DNA of 64,000 nt from Mucilaginibacter gotjawali (GCF_002355435.1 NZ_AP017313.1:1798001-1862000), one strand, 5' to 3'; positions 1-8,559 are shown, counted from the first letter of the stretch. Translations and numbers: made by a program. Notes: generated by a model not told the origin, from the letters alone.

Positions 1-457
1 TATCGGGTGCAATACCGGTTACAAAAAAATTATCTAAAAATTCACCCGTTGTTTCGTCAAAAGCATCAAGGTAAATGCCGGGGCCACCTCCTCCCGGGCC
101 CGAAATGCCGCTGGCAAGGTAAACGGCCAGTATGTTGATGGTTTGCGAACCCACTAAAAGCGGGTTGTCAGGATCCGAACCAGGCAGGTTAGCAAGGTTT
201 GTTGAGGTTTGCCCCGCCCCGCATCCGGATACATTGATAAAACCGAATGTATAGGTTGTTGTACCCTGGGTGTGGCTCGCCGGTGGCATATCGGGGTGAA
301 ACTGGCTGCCGGGCGCCAAATCGTTTGTTGGCGGGACAATGATACCCGGTACAGGAACGTAGGTTGACGATGAGGCAGGGATCCTGTTTTGTCTGGTTAC
401 AGGGCCGCCAACTGCTAGCGGCTCATAGTAAACATAATTATAAATTGCGTTAGGCAT
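1..457 (-). CDS. Hypothetical protein, C-terminus cut by left edge
   Basis: An open frame with no stop runs from the ATG at 457 off the left edge, giving at least 152 residues. It starts MPNAIYNYVYYEPL and is rich in Gly, Pro, Thr and Asn, with a GPGGGGPG stretch near the cut end. There is no signal peptide, membrane segment or catalytic motif, and I do not recognise the family. The composition (QTINILAVYLASG, LDAFDETTGEF) suggests a beta-rich protein. Being incomplete, it has no assignable function; the unbroken 152 codons and sensible composition support a real gene. Confidence 0.55.
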   Translation of the reverse strand, partial: MPNAIYNYVYYEPLAVGGPVTRQNRIPASSSTYVPVPGIIVPPTNDLAPGSQFHPDMPPASHTQGTTTYTFGFINVSGCGAGQTSTNLANLPGSDPDNPLLVGSQTINILAVYLASGISGPGGGGPGIYLDAFDETTGEFLDNFFVTGIAPD

Positions 458-933
458 GACGATGTTTTTTTAATGTTTTTACCTACTCTGTTTCCCGTTT
501 TCGGCTCACCGGGTGCTTACTCTTTTGTTTGTTTTTGCTGCAGACAATAGCAAAGGGATTTTCGGCTTCTTGCTCCGTATTAATTTAGATGATGAGTCAT
601 AAGTTTCGAATCTGAAGTAAAATATGGCAAGGGGGTTATTCGAACCTGAGATTCAAGGCTTAGGGCTTAATTGGTTAATCAATAGTCAAAGTTATCTTGC
701 ATAAAGGCTGGATAGCTGCGTATCAGCACTGAATTTGCGGGAGGGTTTTTACGTAATGTTTTCAGGTGGTACAACGGTAAGCCATTAAACGGCACAATAA
801 AAAAAAATACCGGGCGTATGTTTATTTATTACTATCTGCTGAATTTACAGGCTATTACAAATGTGAGTGAAATGATAAGAAATAGAATGATTATATTTAC
901 TTTGGTAAATGAATTTAAAGCAGATCCATAAAA
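458..933. other. Intergenic gap, divergent promoter region
   Basis: This 476-base AT-rich gap separates two divergently transcribed genes. I see no coding frame, RNA gene or strong hairpin. A Bacteroidota -7-like box TTACTTTG (seven of eight positions of TAnnTTTG) lies at 897-904, about 30 bases before the start of the receiver gene at 934, so the gap probably holds the promoters of both neighbours. Confidence 0.4.
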
Positions 934-1398
934 ATGTCAGATAATAAAATTGCCGTGCTTTATGTAGATGATGAAGAACATAACTTGTTTTCATTCAAAG
1001 CCACTTTTCGCATTAAATATAAAGTGTTAACCGCGCTCAGCGGCGCTGAGGCGCTGGATATTCTTGCTAAAAACCAGGTACATATTATTATAACTGACCA
1101 GCGCATGCCGGAAATGACAGGTATAGAGTTTTTGGAGAAAGTGCTGGATAAATTTCCGGACCCGATGAGGCTGCTGTTAACAGGCTACGCAGATATGAAT
1201 GCAGTTATTGACGCCGTAAATAAAGGGAAGATCTTTCATTACCTGGCTAAGCCCTGGAATGAAGAAGAATTGGATTTAACCATAAACAGGGCTTATGAAA
1301 AATACCTGGAACGCGTGCAACTAAAAGAAATGAACGAAAAGCTGGAACAATCCAATGATCAACTGGAGTTTCTGTTACGACAAAAGCTACTGTCGTGA
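934..1398 (+). CDS. Single-domain response regulator with C-terminal coiled coil
   Basis: This 154-residue protein is a receiver domain (about residues 5-122) with a short charged helical tail (125-154). The acidic pocket is D12-D13, the phospho-acceptor is D55 in ITDQRMP, the switch Thr is T83 in LLTGY, and the conserved Lys is K106 in AKPW. The DQRMP and KPW signatures match receivers that precede HD-GYP or kinase domains, but no output domain follows. The tail could dimerise or dock with a kinase. It faces away from the two-component cluster that ends at 1404 on the other strand, only 5 bases away stop to stop, so it may serve the same pathway. The partner is unknown. Confidence 0.9.
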   Translation: MSDNKIAVLYVDDEEHNLFSFKATFRIKYKVLTALSGAEALDILAKNQVHIIITDQRMPEMTGIEFLEKVLDKFPDPMRLLLTGYADMNAVIDAVNKGKIFHYLAKPWNEEELDLTINRAYEKYLERVQLKEMNEKLEQSNDQLEFLLRQKLLS

Positions 1399-1403
1399 CT
1401 GTT

Positions 1404-1829
1404 TTATTTATTACCTGCAGGCGGTACGTGCTTCAGCAATGAGGCTAGTTTTTCAAGGGTAAGGGGCTTTTCTACAAGGCTTTTTACTGTTTTAAAGGTT
1501 AATATTTTATAGATGTCCTTCGGATCGTTGGAAGATGATAATACGGTTAAAACGATGATGACATATTTTTTTTGTATTTCCGCAGGTATTTTTTCGAATT
1601 CCTCAACAAATTTAAAGCCGCTCATTACCGGCATTTGCAGATCAAGTAAAATTATTGTAGGAGGAACTACGTCGAAGTTGTTATTTTCCCTGATCAGTTC
1701 CAAGGCCTCCTGTGCATCATTAAAGGTTTTAATGATGAGATTTTGATTGGCCCGCTGCAAAAACTTTTGGGTTACATAGCAATCCAGCTCGCTGTCGTCA
1801 ATAATAATAAATGAAAGTTCTCTATTCAT
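1404..1829 (-). CDS. CheY-like response regulator
   Basis: This 141-residue stand-alone receiver has acidic residues D11-D12, phospho-acceptor D63 in LLDLQMP, switch T95 in IVLT and K121 in EKPL. There is no DNA-binding or enzymatic domain. Its ATG overlaps the stop of the upstream hybrid kinase gene by one base (TGATG), which implies translational coupling and equal output. Receivers of this type (FIIIDDSELDCYVTQKF) are common in Bacteroidota next to hybrid kinases and probably act as phosphorelay intermediates or through protein-protein contact. The natural phosphodonors are the two kinases encoded just upstream. Confidence 0.9.
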   Translation of the reverse strand: MNRELSFIIIDDSELDCYVTQKFLQRANQNLIIKTFNDAQEALELIRENNNFDVVPPTIILLDLQMPVMSGFKFVEEFEKIPAEIQKKYVIIVLTVLSSSNDPKDIYKILTFKTVKSLVEKPLTLEKLASLLKHVPPAGNK

Positions 1830-2914
1830 CAGATGGATGGAATTGTTACTTTAAAAGTTGTTCCCTGGTGCAAAACAGAGCTCACCTCAATTTGCCCGTT
1901 TAACTTTAGCAGTGCACTTTTTACATTATATAACCCAAATCCCGACCCCACTTCCGCGGAATTTGAGCGAAAGAAAAGGTTGAATATTTCGCCGAGATGG
2001 CTTTCCAAAATGCCAATGCCTGTGTCAGACACATGAATTACGGCTTTGCCATCGGCTACAACAATTTTTACTTCAACAGATTTTATTTCAGCGTTCGTGT
2101 CCTGGTATTTAAAAGCATTTGATAAAAGGTTGTTGATAATAAGCCGCAACGGGGCCTCATCACATAAAAATACTTCATCCTGCCTGATATCTACCTTAAA
2201 CAACACATTGTTTATTTTTGAATTCACGATATAAATCGCCTTTAATTCATCAATAATGGTATTAAAATCAATTTCTGTTATTTTCAGCTCGCCTCTTTGC
2301 ATGCTGTAATAATCGTGCATGCTTAAAACATAAGTATTTAATTTTTTTACTGATTTTTCCATCAGGAATAGCATTTCTTTTATTTCGGAGGTGTCGTCAA
2401 TCTCCCTTGCCAGGTTGATCGCCCCTAATATTCCGGTTAATGGCCCCCGTATATCATGGCTTACGCTGTAAGCAAATTTATTGAGCTCGTTATAAGCTTT
2501 CTGTAATTCTTCATTTTTGACAAAAAGCATGGAATTGGCCATGTAAAATTTATTAGCCTCTTCTATTGCCCATATAATATCTGCCTCTATCCAGGGTTTT
2601 TTTACAAACCTGAATATGTTCCCCTTATTGATGGCATCGATAATCGATTCCACATCGGTGTAGGCTGTTAACATAATGCGCACCGGCAGGGGGTGCGTTA
2701 CCCTTATCTCTTCAAAAAAATCGACGCCTGTTTTACCGGGCATCCTTTGGTCACAAAATATGACCCTTATATCGGGGTTATTATCCAGGCAGGAAATAGC
2801 ATCTGGTATGTTTACGGCAGTAAATATTTGATAATCAAGTCGTAATGATGCCTTAAAGCCAACCAGGTTTTCCGGTTCGTCATCGATATACAAAACTTTT
2901 ATTTTTTCAGGCAC
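1829..2914 (-). CDS. Receiver-histidine kinase hybrid
   Basis: The 361-residue soluble protein has an N-terminal receiver (D11-D12, D55 in FCDQRMP, T83, K106 in KKPW), a short helical linker (about 118-145), a HisKA domain with H153 in YSVSHDIRGPL, and an HATPase_c domain with N266 (N box), D297 in DTGIG and a GSGFGLY lid. It has no membrane segment, so it must be controlled through its receiver, probably by the 7TMR-DISM kinase encoded 242 bases upstream. Its receiver closely resembles that of the lone regulator at 934 (same DQRMP, NKGxIF and KPW features), which suggests duplication. It is translationally coupled to the CheY-like gene. Confidence 0.9.
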   Translation of the reverse strand: MPEKIKVLYIDDEPENLVGFKASLRLDYQIFTAVNIPDAISCLDNNPDIRVIFCDQRMPGKTGVDFFEEIRVTHPLPVRIMLTAYTDVESIIDAINKGNIFRFVKKPWIEADIIWAIEEANKFYMANSMLFVKNEELQKAYNELNKFAYSVSHDIRGPLTGILGAINLAREIDDTSEIKEMLFLMEKSVKKLNTYVLSMHDYYSMQRGELKITEIDFNTIIDELKAIYIVNSKINNVLFKVDIRQDEVFLCDEAPLRLIINNLLSNAFKYQDTNAEIKSVEVKIVVADGKAVIHVSDTGIGILESHLGEIFNLFFRSNSAEVGSGFGLYNVKSALLKLNGQIEVSSVLHQGTTFKVTIPSI

Positions 2915-3050
2915 GGCATTTTAGGTAAGGTAACTTTCAGGCTGGTATTTTGTTTCATTTTCAATTTAATGGTTTCTGTTTTAAACAAATATAGGTAAGT
3001 TGTGAATAGTAATAAATGACTACTATTAAACAATTAAGTGTTTACAATCA

Positions 3051-3090
3051 TATCAATAGGTGATGACGATCATCTATTGATATTTTTTTT
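3051..3090 (+). terminator. Strong hairpin with T8, orphan orientation
   Basis: A 14-base-pair stem with one mismatch (TATCAATAGGTGAT at 3051-3064 and its partner at 3069-3082, loop GACG) is followed on the plus strand by eight T residues (3083-3090). The neighbouring genes on both sides lie on the minus strand, so the T tract points the wrong way for them. It may end an antisense or small transcript, or act as a two-way block between the two kinase genes. Confidence 0.5.
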
Positions 3091-3156
3091 CAGATATGCC
3101 ACCTTTCAGCATAAAACATAACATCAGCGAATTTAAAATTACCTTATTTATTCCCT

Positions 3157-5202
3157 TTATGCCAGCGTTATGGGAAGTTGCAGTTTAAATTCAGTGCCTT
3201 CGTTTAAGGTGCTGTTTATCATAATTTGGCCGTTATGCTTTTTAATGGTGTTATAGGCAATGGACATGCCCAACCCAGTGCCTTCCCCTACATCTTTTGT
3301 AGTAAAAAATGGATCAAATACCTTTTTCTGTGTTTGGGCATCCATCCCCGTACCATTGTCTTTTATCTTTATATATACATTGCTTTCATCGTAACTTGTT
3401 GCTATAACGATCTCGCCACCCGTATTATCGCCAAATTTTTTCTGAACCGCATAAATAGCGTTTGAAATTATATTTAAAAATACCTGGTTTAGTTTTCCGG
3501 GGTAACACTCAATAAGCGGTAACACGGCATACTGTTTTACTATTTTTATTTTGTTTTGCAGCTGGTTGTTTATGATGATGAGGGTTGAATCCAGCCCCTC
3601 ATTCATATCGGCCATCTTCAGGTCGTCTTCATCCAAACGCGAAAATATTCTCAATCCTTTAACTATTTCGGCCGTGCGGTTTGCGCCATCATTTATTCCT
3701 TTTATCAAATGTTTAATCTCCATTGCCAGGTAATCAAAATCCAGCTCTTCTTTATAGGCCTTTATCTTTTTTTGCTTTTCGGCAGCCGAAGCATCCGACA
3801 GGCCCACATTCTCTATCACCTCAAAAGCCTCAAGGATCATTTTAATATCCCGGTTTAACGGGTTGATATTCGATGTTACAAAGTTTATCGGGTTATTGAT
3901 TTCGTGCGCAATGCCTGCAGTGAGCTGGCCCAGCGATGCCATTTTTTCAGCTTCTACCAATTGGCCCTGGGCCTGCTTTAAATCGTCGAGGGTTTTATTC
4001 AGTTCGTGGTTTGATTCGCTTAGTTCAACGGTTCGTTCATTAACCTTTAACTCCAAAACAACATTTTGTTCGCGTATAATCTTTTCGTTTTCCTGTAATA
4101 CCCTTAAGGTTTCTTCCTGCGATTTTTCTTTCTCCGCCTTGAAAATATTAAGTCTGTCGGCAAGAGCGAGGGATAGCAAAATAACTTCAAAAGCGATACC
4201 CACCGGCATGGTATAATTGGTGTAATTATTATAAGGCAATACACCTAAATTACGTAATGCAAATAATACTATCCCGGTAAAGAACATGGCCCAGGCCAGC
4301 AGAAAAAACTTTGCCGAGCGGTAACCCTTTATTGATAGCGTTATTAAAGTGATAAAGCCGATAACGGTTACCAGTAATGCACCAACATCCGTCATTCTGT
4401 AACTGATGAGCGCATATCCGCAAAGGCGTACAATAATCGTCAGCGAATATAATACGATAAGAAACTTAAATGCTTTGCCCATTATTGGCATCCGTTCTTT
4501 AATTTCCAGGAAGGATTGCGCAAACAATGAAAACGCGATTCCGGCCACGGCATTGAATATGATTATACCCATATCAAACAACACAGGATGATTTGGAAAC
4601 AGAAAACGATAGGTATACCCCGACAATGAGGTTTGGGTAAGCGCTATAAATAACGTGTACAACACGTAATATAAATAGCTGATATCCTTTGTAGAGATAA
4701 ATACAAAAGAATTATATAGTATCATCACCAATAGTATGCCCACAAGAATACCCCATAGCATATCCCGCGTTAGTTCTTTTTCGGCAATTTTTTGCGGCGT
4801 ACCCAATATTAGCGGCAATACCATTGCCTCATTACTTTGCACCTGGAGATAAAATGTGGCTGTACTGTCTTTAGGGATTTTAACATCGAAAATAAAGTCC
4901 TGGTGCTTGTATTTTCTTTTATAAAAAGAGTTGTTATCGCTTAATTTTTCTGCATTGTATACACCGTTGACGGGAAAATAAAACTCACATACGTCCAGCG
5001 TAGGGTATTCAAGACTAAGCAGCAGCTGTTTTTCCGGACTCTCATTCTTAATTGTAAATCGTAACCAAAAGGCAGATGTACTGAGTTGCAGGTTTGGAAC
5101 CTGGGTTTGCGACTGCACAAATCCGGTAGCTTTAAGCACCGTGTTAATATCAATTCGTTTACTGCGATCTTCAAGAACAGCTACATTTTTGCCAATAACC
5201 AT
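3157..5202 (-). CDS. 7TMR-DISM sensor histidine kinase
   Basis: The 681-residue frame has an extracellular 7TMR-DISM sensor domain (about 1-140), seven membrane helices (about 148-350), a coiled coil (355-420), a HisKA domain with H433 in GIAHEINNP, and an HATPase domain with N581, D615 in DNGTGM and GEGTGLGMS. DISM extracellular domains are known to bind carbohydrates or other small ligands. The DISM domain begins almost at the first residue (VIGKNVAVLED), so a signal peptide is missing. One is encoded just upstream in another frame (5203-5294), so this start is probably not the original one. It lies 131 bases downstream of the E1-like gene and is likely its operon partner. Confidence 0.9.
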   Translation of the reverse strand: MVIGKNVAVLEDRSKRIDINTVLKATGFVQSQTQVPNLQLSTSAFWLRFTIKNESPEKQLLLSLEYPTLDVCEFYFPVNGVYNAEKLSDNNSFYKRKYKHQDFIFDVKIPKDSTATFYLQVQSNEAMVLPLILGTPQKIAEKELTRDMLWGILVGILLVMILYNSFVFISTKDISYLYYVLYTLFIALTQTSLSGYTYRFLFPNHPVLFDMGIIIFNAVAGIAFSLFAQSFLEIKERMPIMGKAFKFLIVLYSLTIIVRLCGYALISYRMTDVGALLVTVIGFITLITLSIKGYRSAKFFLLAWAMFFTGIVLFALRNLGVLPYNNYTNYTMPVGIAFEVILLSLALADRLNIFKAEKEKSQEETLRVLQENEKIIREQNVVLELKVNERTVELSESNHELNKTLDDLKQAQGQLVEAEKMASLGQLTAGIAHEINNPINFVTSNINPLNRDIKMILEAFEVIENVGLSDASAAEKQKKIKAYKEELDFDYLAMEIKHLIKGINDGANRTAEIVKGLRIFSRLDEDDLKMADMNEGLDSTLIIINNQLQNKIKIVKQYAVLPLIECYPGKLNQVFLNIISNAIYAVQKKFGDNTGGEIVIATSYDESNVYIKIKDNGTGMDAQTQKKVFDPFFTTKDVGEGTGLGMSIAYNTIKKHNGQIMINSTLNEGTEFKLQLPITLA

Positions 5203-5294
5203 ATTGGCCCCCTGAAAATGATGGTTTTTTGCGCAATTACCGCGGGTAAAAAAAAGGCTTGAAAGAATAAAAGGCTTAAATAAATCTTTTTCAT
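5203..5294 (-). pseudogene. Out-of-frame signal peptide of the 7TMR-DISM kinase
   Basis: An ATG at 5294 opens a frame reading MKKIYLSLLFFQAFFLPAVI followed by AQKTIIFRG, a textbook Bacteroidota signal peptide with a cleavage site after AQ. The frame is offset by two bases from the kinase frame that starts at 5202. Adding one base to the run of five C at 5208-5212 (G5 on the coding strand) would fuse them as ...AQKTIIFRGANMVIGKNVAVLED, which is how DISM kinases normally begin. Either the gene is frameshifted, the homopolymer is a slippage switch, or the base call is wrong. Confidence 0.6.
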
Positions 5295-5333
5295 AATGAA
5301 AGGAGAAAATTACGCTTAAAACTGATTAAATTT

Positions 5334-6461
5334 TCAGGTAAATGCATTTTGCGTTTTATCAGCAATAATTTCATCCGGATCAACGTAATATCGCCCGGAA
5401 TCGTGAAAATGATCCAGCAAAATACGACGGCAAACATCTGTTGTAACGCCCCCGCCTAAAGTAACGGAAGAGGCCAGTTGCGGCCAGGTATTAATAGATT
5501 TTTTTATTTCGAGCATTGATGCTTTTAGCCTTGCTGACATAGTATCTGCGCCCACTATTCTTAGAATATAGGGAATTTTTTCTTCGTTGGTCAGGTGCTC
5601 AATGCTTTCGGGATCAAGCCCATCTGCAAGCCCGTGTAAAACAGGCCTTAAAGGTTCAAGGTCAAACCGCTCCACATCCAGCATGCCCCTGTCGTTGGTA
5701 TCCATTACAACAGGTATTTGAAATTCGCGGGCCTTGTAACGGCTCTTTATTTTAACGTTCAAGCCATCACAAACTTCAATAAATAAATCTAACTTGCCTC
5801 CGCCCAAAAAAAACTCATCCGTATTGCCATCATTCAGGCCGCCGCTAAATAGCTTAACTTTTAAAAATGGATCAATCTCATATATTTCCCGTGCCGCTAT
5901 AATCGTTTTTTTAAGCCCAAGGTTATGCACGCCTGTCCGGATCCGGTTTAAGTTACTTAACTCAGCTGTATCAAAATCAGCTAATCTCAGCTCTCCGCAA
6001 ACACGCTCCATCACAATGGTTAATGCGATAGATTGCCCTACTGATAGGCCCACAATACCAATTTTCTTCGTCCTTAGTTTTTCCTGTTCCTCCTTAGTTA
6101 TTTTATTCCGGTTTCTGTTTGTTCGTACCTCAATAAATTCTTCTTCATCCAGCAGGTGTACTAACCTTTGGTTCCAGGGATAATAAACCCATACGCCATA
6201 TTCCTGGATATCCCGTCCGCCCAAATGCTTAGCGATGAGTTCCGGATATTGGTCCTGGGTTAAATTTACGGAAGGGTTTTGCACCTTAATCAGTTCTTCC
6301 AGCTGACCGTATATTTCATCACACACGAATTTAATCCTGTCCGCTTCCAGTAATTCATGGAAAGTCTGTTTATCCCCGGGATTGGAGAGCCGGAGGATAA
6401 TGGGTTCGTGAACTTCTTTAGCGTTATTGAAATCTTCGCGGAAGCGGGATATATTGTTCAT
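5334..6461 (-). CDS. E1-like (ThiF/MoeB) adenylyltransferase
   Basis: The 375-residue protein has a Rossmann-type E1 core (about 130-300). It shows the nucleotide loop GIVGLSVG (135-142), then ADFDTAELSNLNRI with D162, D164, N170, N172 and R173, and EVCDGLNVK with D232 at the place of the catalytic Asp of MoeB. E1-like enzymes adenylate a carboxylate, usually a protein C-terminus. About 130 N-terminal residues precede the core. I see no CxxC zinc pairs and no clear E1 cysteine motif. It resembles the ThiF half of Rv1355c-type proteins, which elsewhere are fused to a nitroreductase. It follows the acyltransferase-like gene by 49 bases. The substrate is unknown. Confidence 0.75.
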   Translation of the reverse strand: MNNISRFREDFNNAKEVHEPIILRLSNPGDKQTFHELLEADRIKFVCDEIYGQLEELIKVQNPSVNLTQDQYPELIAKHLGGRDIQEYGVWVYYPWNQRLVHLLDEEEFIEVRTNRNRNKITKEEQEKLRTKKIGIVGLSVGQSIALTIVMERVCGELRLADFDTAELSNLNRIRTGVHNLGLKKTIIAAREIYEIDPFLKVKLFSGGLNDGNTDEFFLGGGKLDLFIEVCDGLNVKIKSRYKAREFQIPVVMDTNDRGMLDVERFDLEPLRPVLHGLADGLDPESIEHLTNEEKIPYILRIVGADTMSARLKASMLEIKKSINTWPQLASSVTLGGGVTTDVCRRILLDHFHDSGRYYVDPDEIIADKTQNAFT

Positions 6462-6510
6462 AGCGTTTTTTTTGATGCTTGTTTATAGTAAGGTATCCTG
6501 GCCCGGTTGC

Positions 6511-7320
6511 TTAAAAAAAAGCGGGTGCATTTTCCCCGATTTTATTGCCAAGGAAAGTTAGCGAGGCCGCCGTTATCGTTTCAGCCAGGTTCCATTGATC
6601 AAGATTAGGAATAGTTAGCTGGAAATCAATGGTGATTTCCTTATTTTTTAGTTCGTTTATCTTAAAAGTATCAGGTTTGGCCCGCATTTCAAATATGGCC
6701 AGCCTGTCGTCTTCCCGGGCCTTGCTTAAGGCCGAAACATCGTGTAAAATCATAGCCGTGGCAACCAGGTCAAGTTTGGGGTAATAAAAAGTGCCGTTAT
6801 TGCCAATACTGTCAACCAGTACCATGCCGCAATTTACTACTGGTTTTACGGTATAGGGGGCGCACAAAGCGAAAAGGGATTTTAAACCTATTTGCGATGA
6901 AATGGCAATAAGGGTACGGATGAGCAGGGGAGTGCCGATGCCGTAACCGGCAAGCTCGTTTGAGTTCCATAAGCCGCAGATCTCGCCGGTGCCCTGCTGT
7001 GCCCGGGCCCACACCAGTTGGTATACTCCCGGATCCATTTTGCCGGTTGCCTGTTCAATGGGTAAGGGTTCTGATCCGCCTGAGACATGTACCCTGGCGC
7101 CGCCGTATACTTTTTTGCCGTCAAGCGATTCAACAATAATAACAAATACAGCGGGGTTATCTGCCCACCCGTTTTTTGACGAGGTAACCTTGGTAACGCC
7201 AATGCTGGTTAAAACCTCGGTATGGCCTTTAATAAATAATTCGCAGGTTTCGGGCTCATCAATTGCCCTGAACGCCCGCATCCTTACCTCGGGTTTTTGT
7301 CGTTTTAAAACATCCTCCAT
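6511..7320 (-). CDS. GNAT-fold acyltransferase, autoinducer-synthase-like
   Basis: The 269-residue soluble protein is the first gene of the minus-strand signalling cluster. A strand VYGGARVHV (71-79), a TGEICGLW segment with E113, and a GYGIGTPLLIRTLIAISSQI helix (125-144) followed by LKSLFALC match the order of conserved elements in GNAT-fold N-acyltransferases. In LuxI and FeeM-type N-acyl amino acid synthases these elements hold the acyl carrier and amine. The C-terminal 80 residues have no recognised domain. The assignment is by pattern, not alignment, so other GNAT roles remain possible. Pairing with an E1-like enzyme and a membrane sensor kinase suggests synthesis of a small acylated molecule. 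Confidence 0.5.
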   Translation of the reverse strand: MEDVLKRQKPEVRMRAFRAIDEPETCELFIKGHTEVLTSIGVTKVTSSKNGWADNPAVFVIIVESLDGKKVYGGARVHVSGGSEPLPIEQATGKMDPGVYQLVWARAQQGTGEICGLWNSNELAGYGIGTPLLIRTLIAISSQIGLKSLFALCAPYTVKPVVNCGMVLVDSIGNNGTFYYPKLDLVATAMILHDVSALSKAREDDRLAIFEMRAKPDTFKINELKNKEITIDFQLTIPNLDQWNLAETITAASLTFLGNKIGENAPAFF

Positions 7321-7537
7321 CTAATAGTCCTGTTCCGGCAAGTGATTTTTTAAGCATATCGCGAAGTTTTTAGCTGTAACTTAACGTATGTATTTGATTT
7401 TTAATCCGTTAAATCAATGGCGTTAAACCTCGTCACCTTTATACGTAAAACAGGGGGTAATTGTTGTTGCTTTTTGATTTTTTTTGAACGAAATTCAGCT
7501 CCCGGGTTTGTTTGCCGCCCGGCTTTACTGCGGTAGT

Positions 7538-7568
7538 GTCCGTTCGTTTTTGGGTGAAACAAACGGAC
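7538..7568. repeat. Inverted repeat downstream of lipoprotein gene
   Basis: GTCCGTTCGTTT (7538-7549) and AAACAAACGGAC (7557-7568) form a 12-base-pair stem with one mismatch and a 7-base loop. It lies 20 bases beyond the stop of the lipoprotein gene but has no T tract in that direction. It may be a processing or stalling hairpin rather than a classical terminator. Confidence 0.4.
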
Positions 7569-7588
7569 GGATGCGGAGTTGCTGCGGG

Positions 7589-8068
7589 CTATTTTTGCAG
7601 TGTTACCAGGTTTGGCCCGTTAGCGCTGGTGAACACAACATTGCCATTGTACGAAATTGAATTGAGCATAAGGAAAGAGCAGCAACCACCTGTATTTGAA
7701 GTGTTGAATAAAATAATGTCCTGCGGTAAATTGGCTATCTGCATGGTTACCGTATCAACATTGTGCACCGTGTTGATGTACATATAAAAGCTATTGAACG
7801 TACTGTCCGGTCTTAGCACAACGCTATCGGGTTTGCCATTAACCAAATGGTGCATTACCAGCTGGCTGTATTTATAGGGTGCGCCGGCTCCATAAAACAG
7901 GTTGTCGCCCGTGGTTTTATCCACCACTTTAAATAGCATGTGCGGCAATTGAACAGCGATTAAAGGGCACGGGCCGCATTTATTACGGCTGTGGCCGGTA
8001 CTGGTACAGCCGGCAGCCAGGATAAAACATCCGGTTGCAGCCATCAGCATAAGTATATATGATCTCAT
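7589..8068 (-). CDS. Putative lipoprotein, unknown function
   Basis: The start at 8068 gives 159 residues beginning MRSYILMLMAATGCFILAAGC, a lipoprotein signal with the lipobox LAAGC. An ATG three codons upstream is possible but adds only MYI. Mature residues include a CGPC pair close to the lipid anchor and a late CC pair (GGCCSF), with Val/Thr/Asn-rich beta-like sequence between. No known domain is visible. The CGPC motif is reminiscent of thioredoxin active sites, but nothing else supports that fold. It lies downstream of another small unknown gene with a 59-base gap. Confidence 0.65.
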   Translation of the reverse strand: MRSYILMLMAATGCFILAAGCTSTGHSRNKCGPCPLIAVQLPHMLFKVVDKTTGDNLFYGAGAPYKYSQLVMHHLVNGKPDSVVLRPDSTFNSFYMYINTVHNVDTVTMQIANLPQDIILFNTSNTGGCCSFLMLNSISYNGNVVFTSANGPNLVTLQK

Positions 8069-8127
8069 GATGTACATTTAATACTATTACGACGGCGATA
8101 GGCCAAATGTAACAAAGCAGCAGCCAT

Positions 8128-8484
8128 TTATACTGATTGGCAAACCACCGCCGCATGATCTGCAAATATGGCGCCGGTATACAGGCTTGAGCACACCGGG
8201 ATCGTTTTTACATAGTAAGTAGTATTTAAATAACAGGTAAAAAAGTATTTCACCGCCTGTTGTAACAAGCTGGCATCAACAGCCACTGCAGGGTTTACCG
8301 CTTCAAAAATATAATCGCAAACCTGCTCAAAGCCCGATGCCTCGCGGTAAAGGGTTGCTATGATGATTGCGCCCTTATCTCCAGGGCTTAACAGCCTGTT
8401 TTTTTCGACTCTTATTATAAATCCTGCTGTTTCATTGGTGATGTATACCGCGCCGTTATCTGTTTTTACAATGAAATTATCCAT
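8128..8484 (-). CDS. Hypothetical protein, 118 residues
   Basis: The frame starts at the ATG at 8484 (MDNFIVKTDNGAVYITNETA) and ends at 8128. The sequence is soluble and mixed alpha/beta, without signal peptide, membrane segment or recognisable motif; three Cys residues are present. It is transcribed away from the 75-residue gene at 8560, and the two share a 75-base intergenic region with a small palindrome. I do not recognise the family. Codon composition resembles the neighbours. Confidence 0.5.
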   Translation of the reverse strand: MDNFIVKTDNGAVYITNETAGFIIRVEKNRLLSPGDKGAIIIATLYREASGFEQVCDYIFEAVNPAVAVDASLLQQAVKYFFTCYLNTTYYVKTIPVCSSLYTGAIFADHAAVVCQSV

Positions 8485-8512
8485 GTTATTCTCCTTTGCA
8501 AAAACAAATATA

Positions 8513-8529
8513 TGCTAAAAATATTAGCA
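8513..8529. repeat. Small palindrome between divergent genes
   Basis: TGCTAA (8513-8518) and TTAGCA (8524-8529) are perfect inverted arms around a 5-base centre in the space between divergent starts at 8484 and 8560. Position and symmetry fit a regulator binding site; no regulator can be named. Confidence 0.3.
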
Positions 8530-8546
8530 TTTTATAAATTTATGTT

Positions 8547-8554
8547 TAAATTTG
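8547..8554 (+). promoter_or_regulatory. Bacteroidota -7 box TAAATTTG
   Basis: TAAATTTG is an exact match to the Bacteroidota housekeeping -7 consensus TAnnTTTG. It ends six bases before the ATG at 8560, so transcription would begin at or next to the start codon. That argues for the 8560 start over the upstream ATG at 8512. No clear -33 TTTG is seen. Confidence 0.45.
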
Positions 8555-8559
8555 TTTAC

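Noticed and set aside
154..339. A 61-codon minus-strand frame near the left edge
   Set aside because: It lies in another frame of the longer open gene that runs off the edge from 457.
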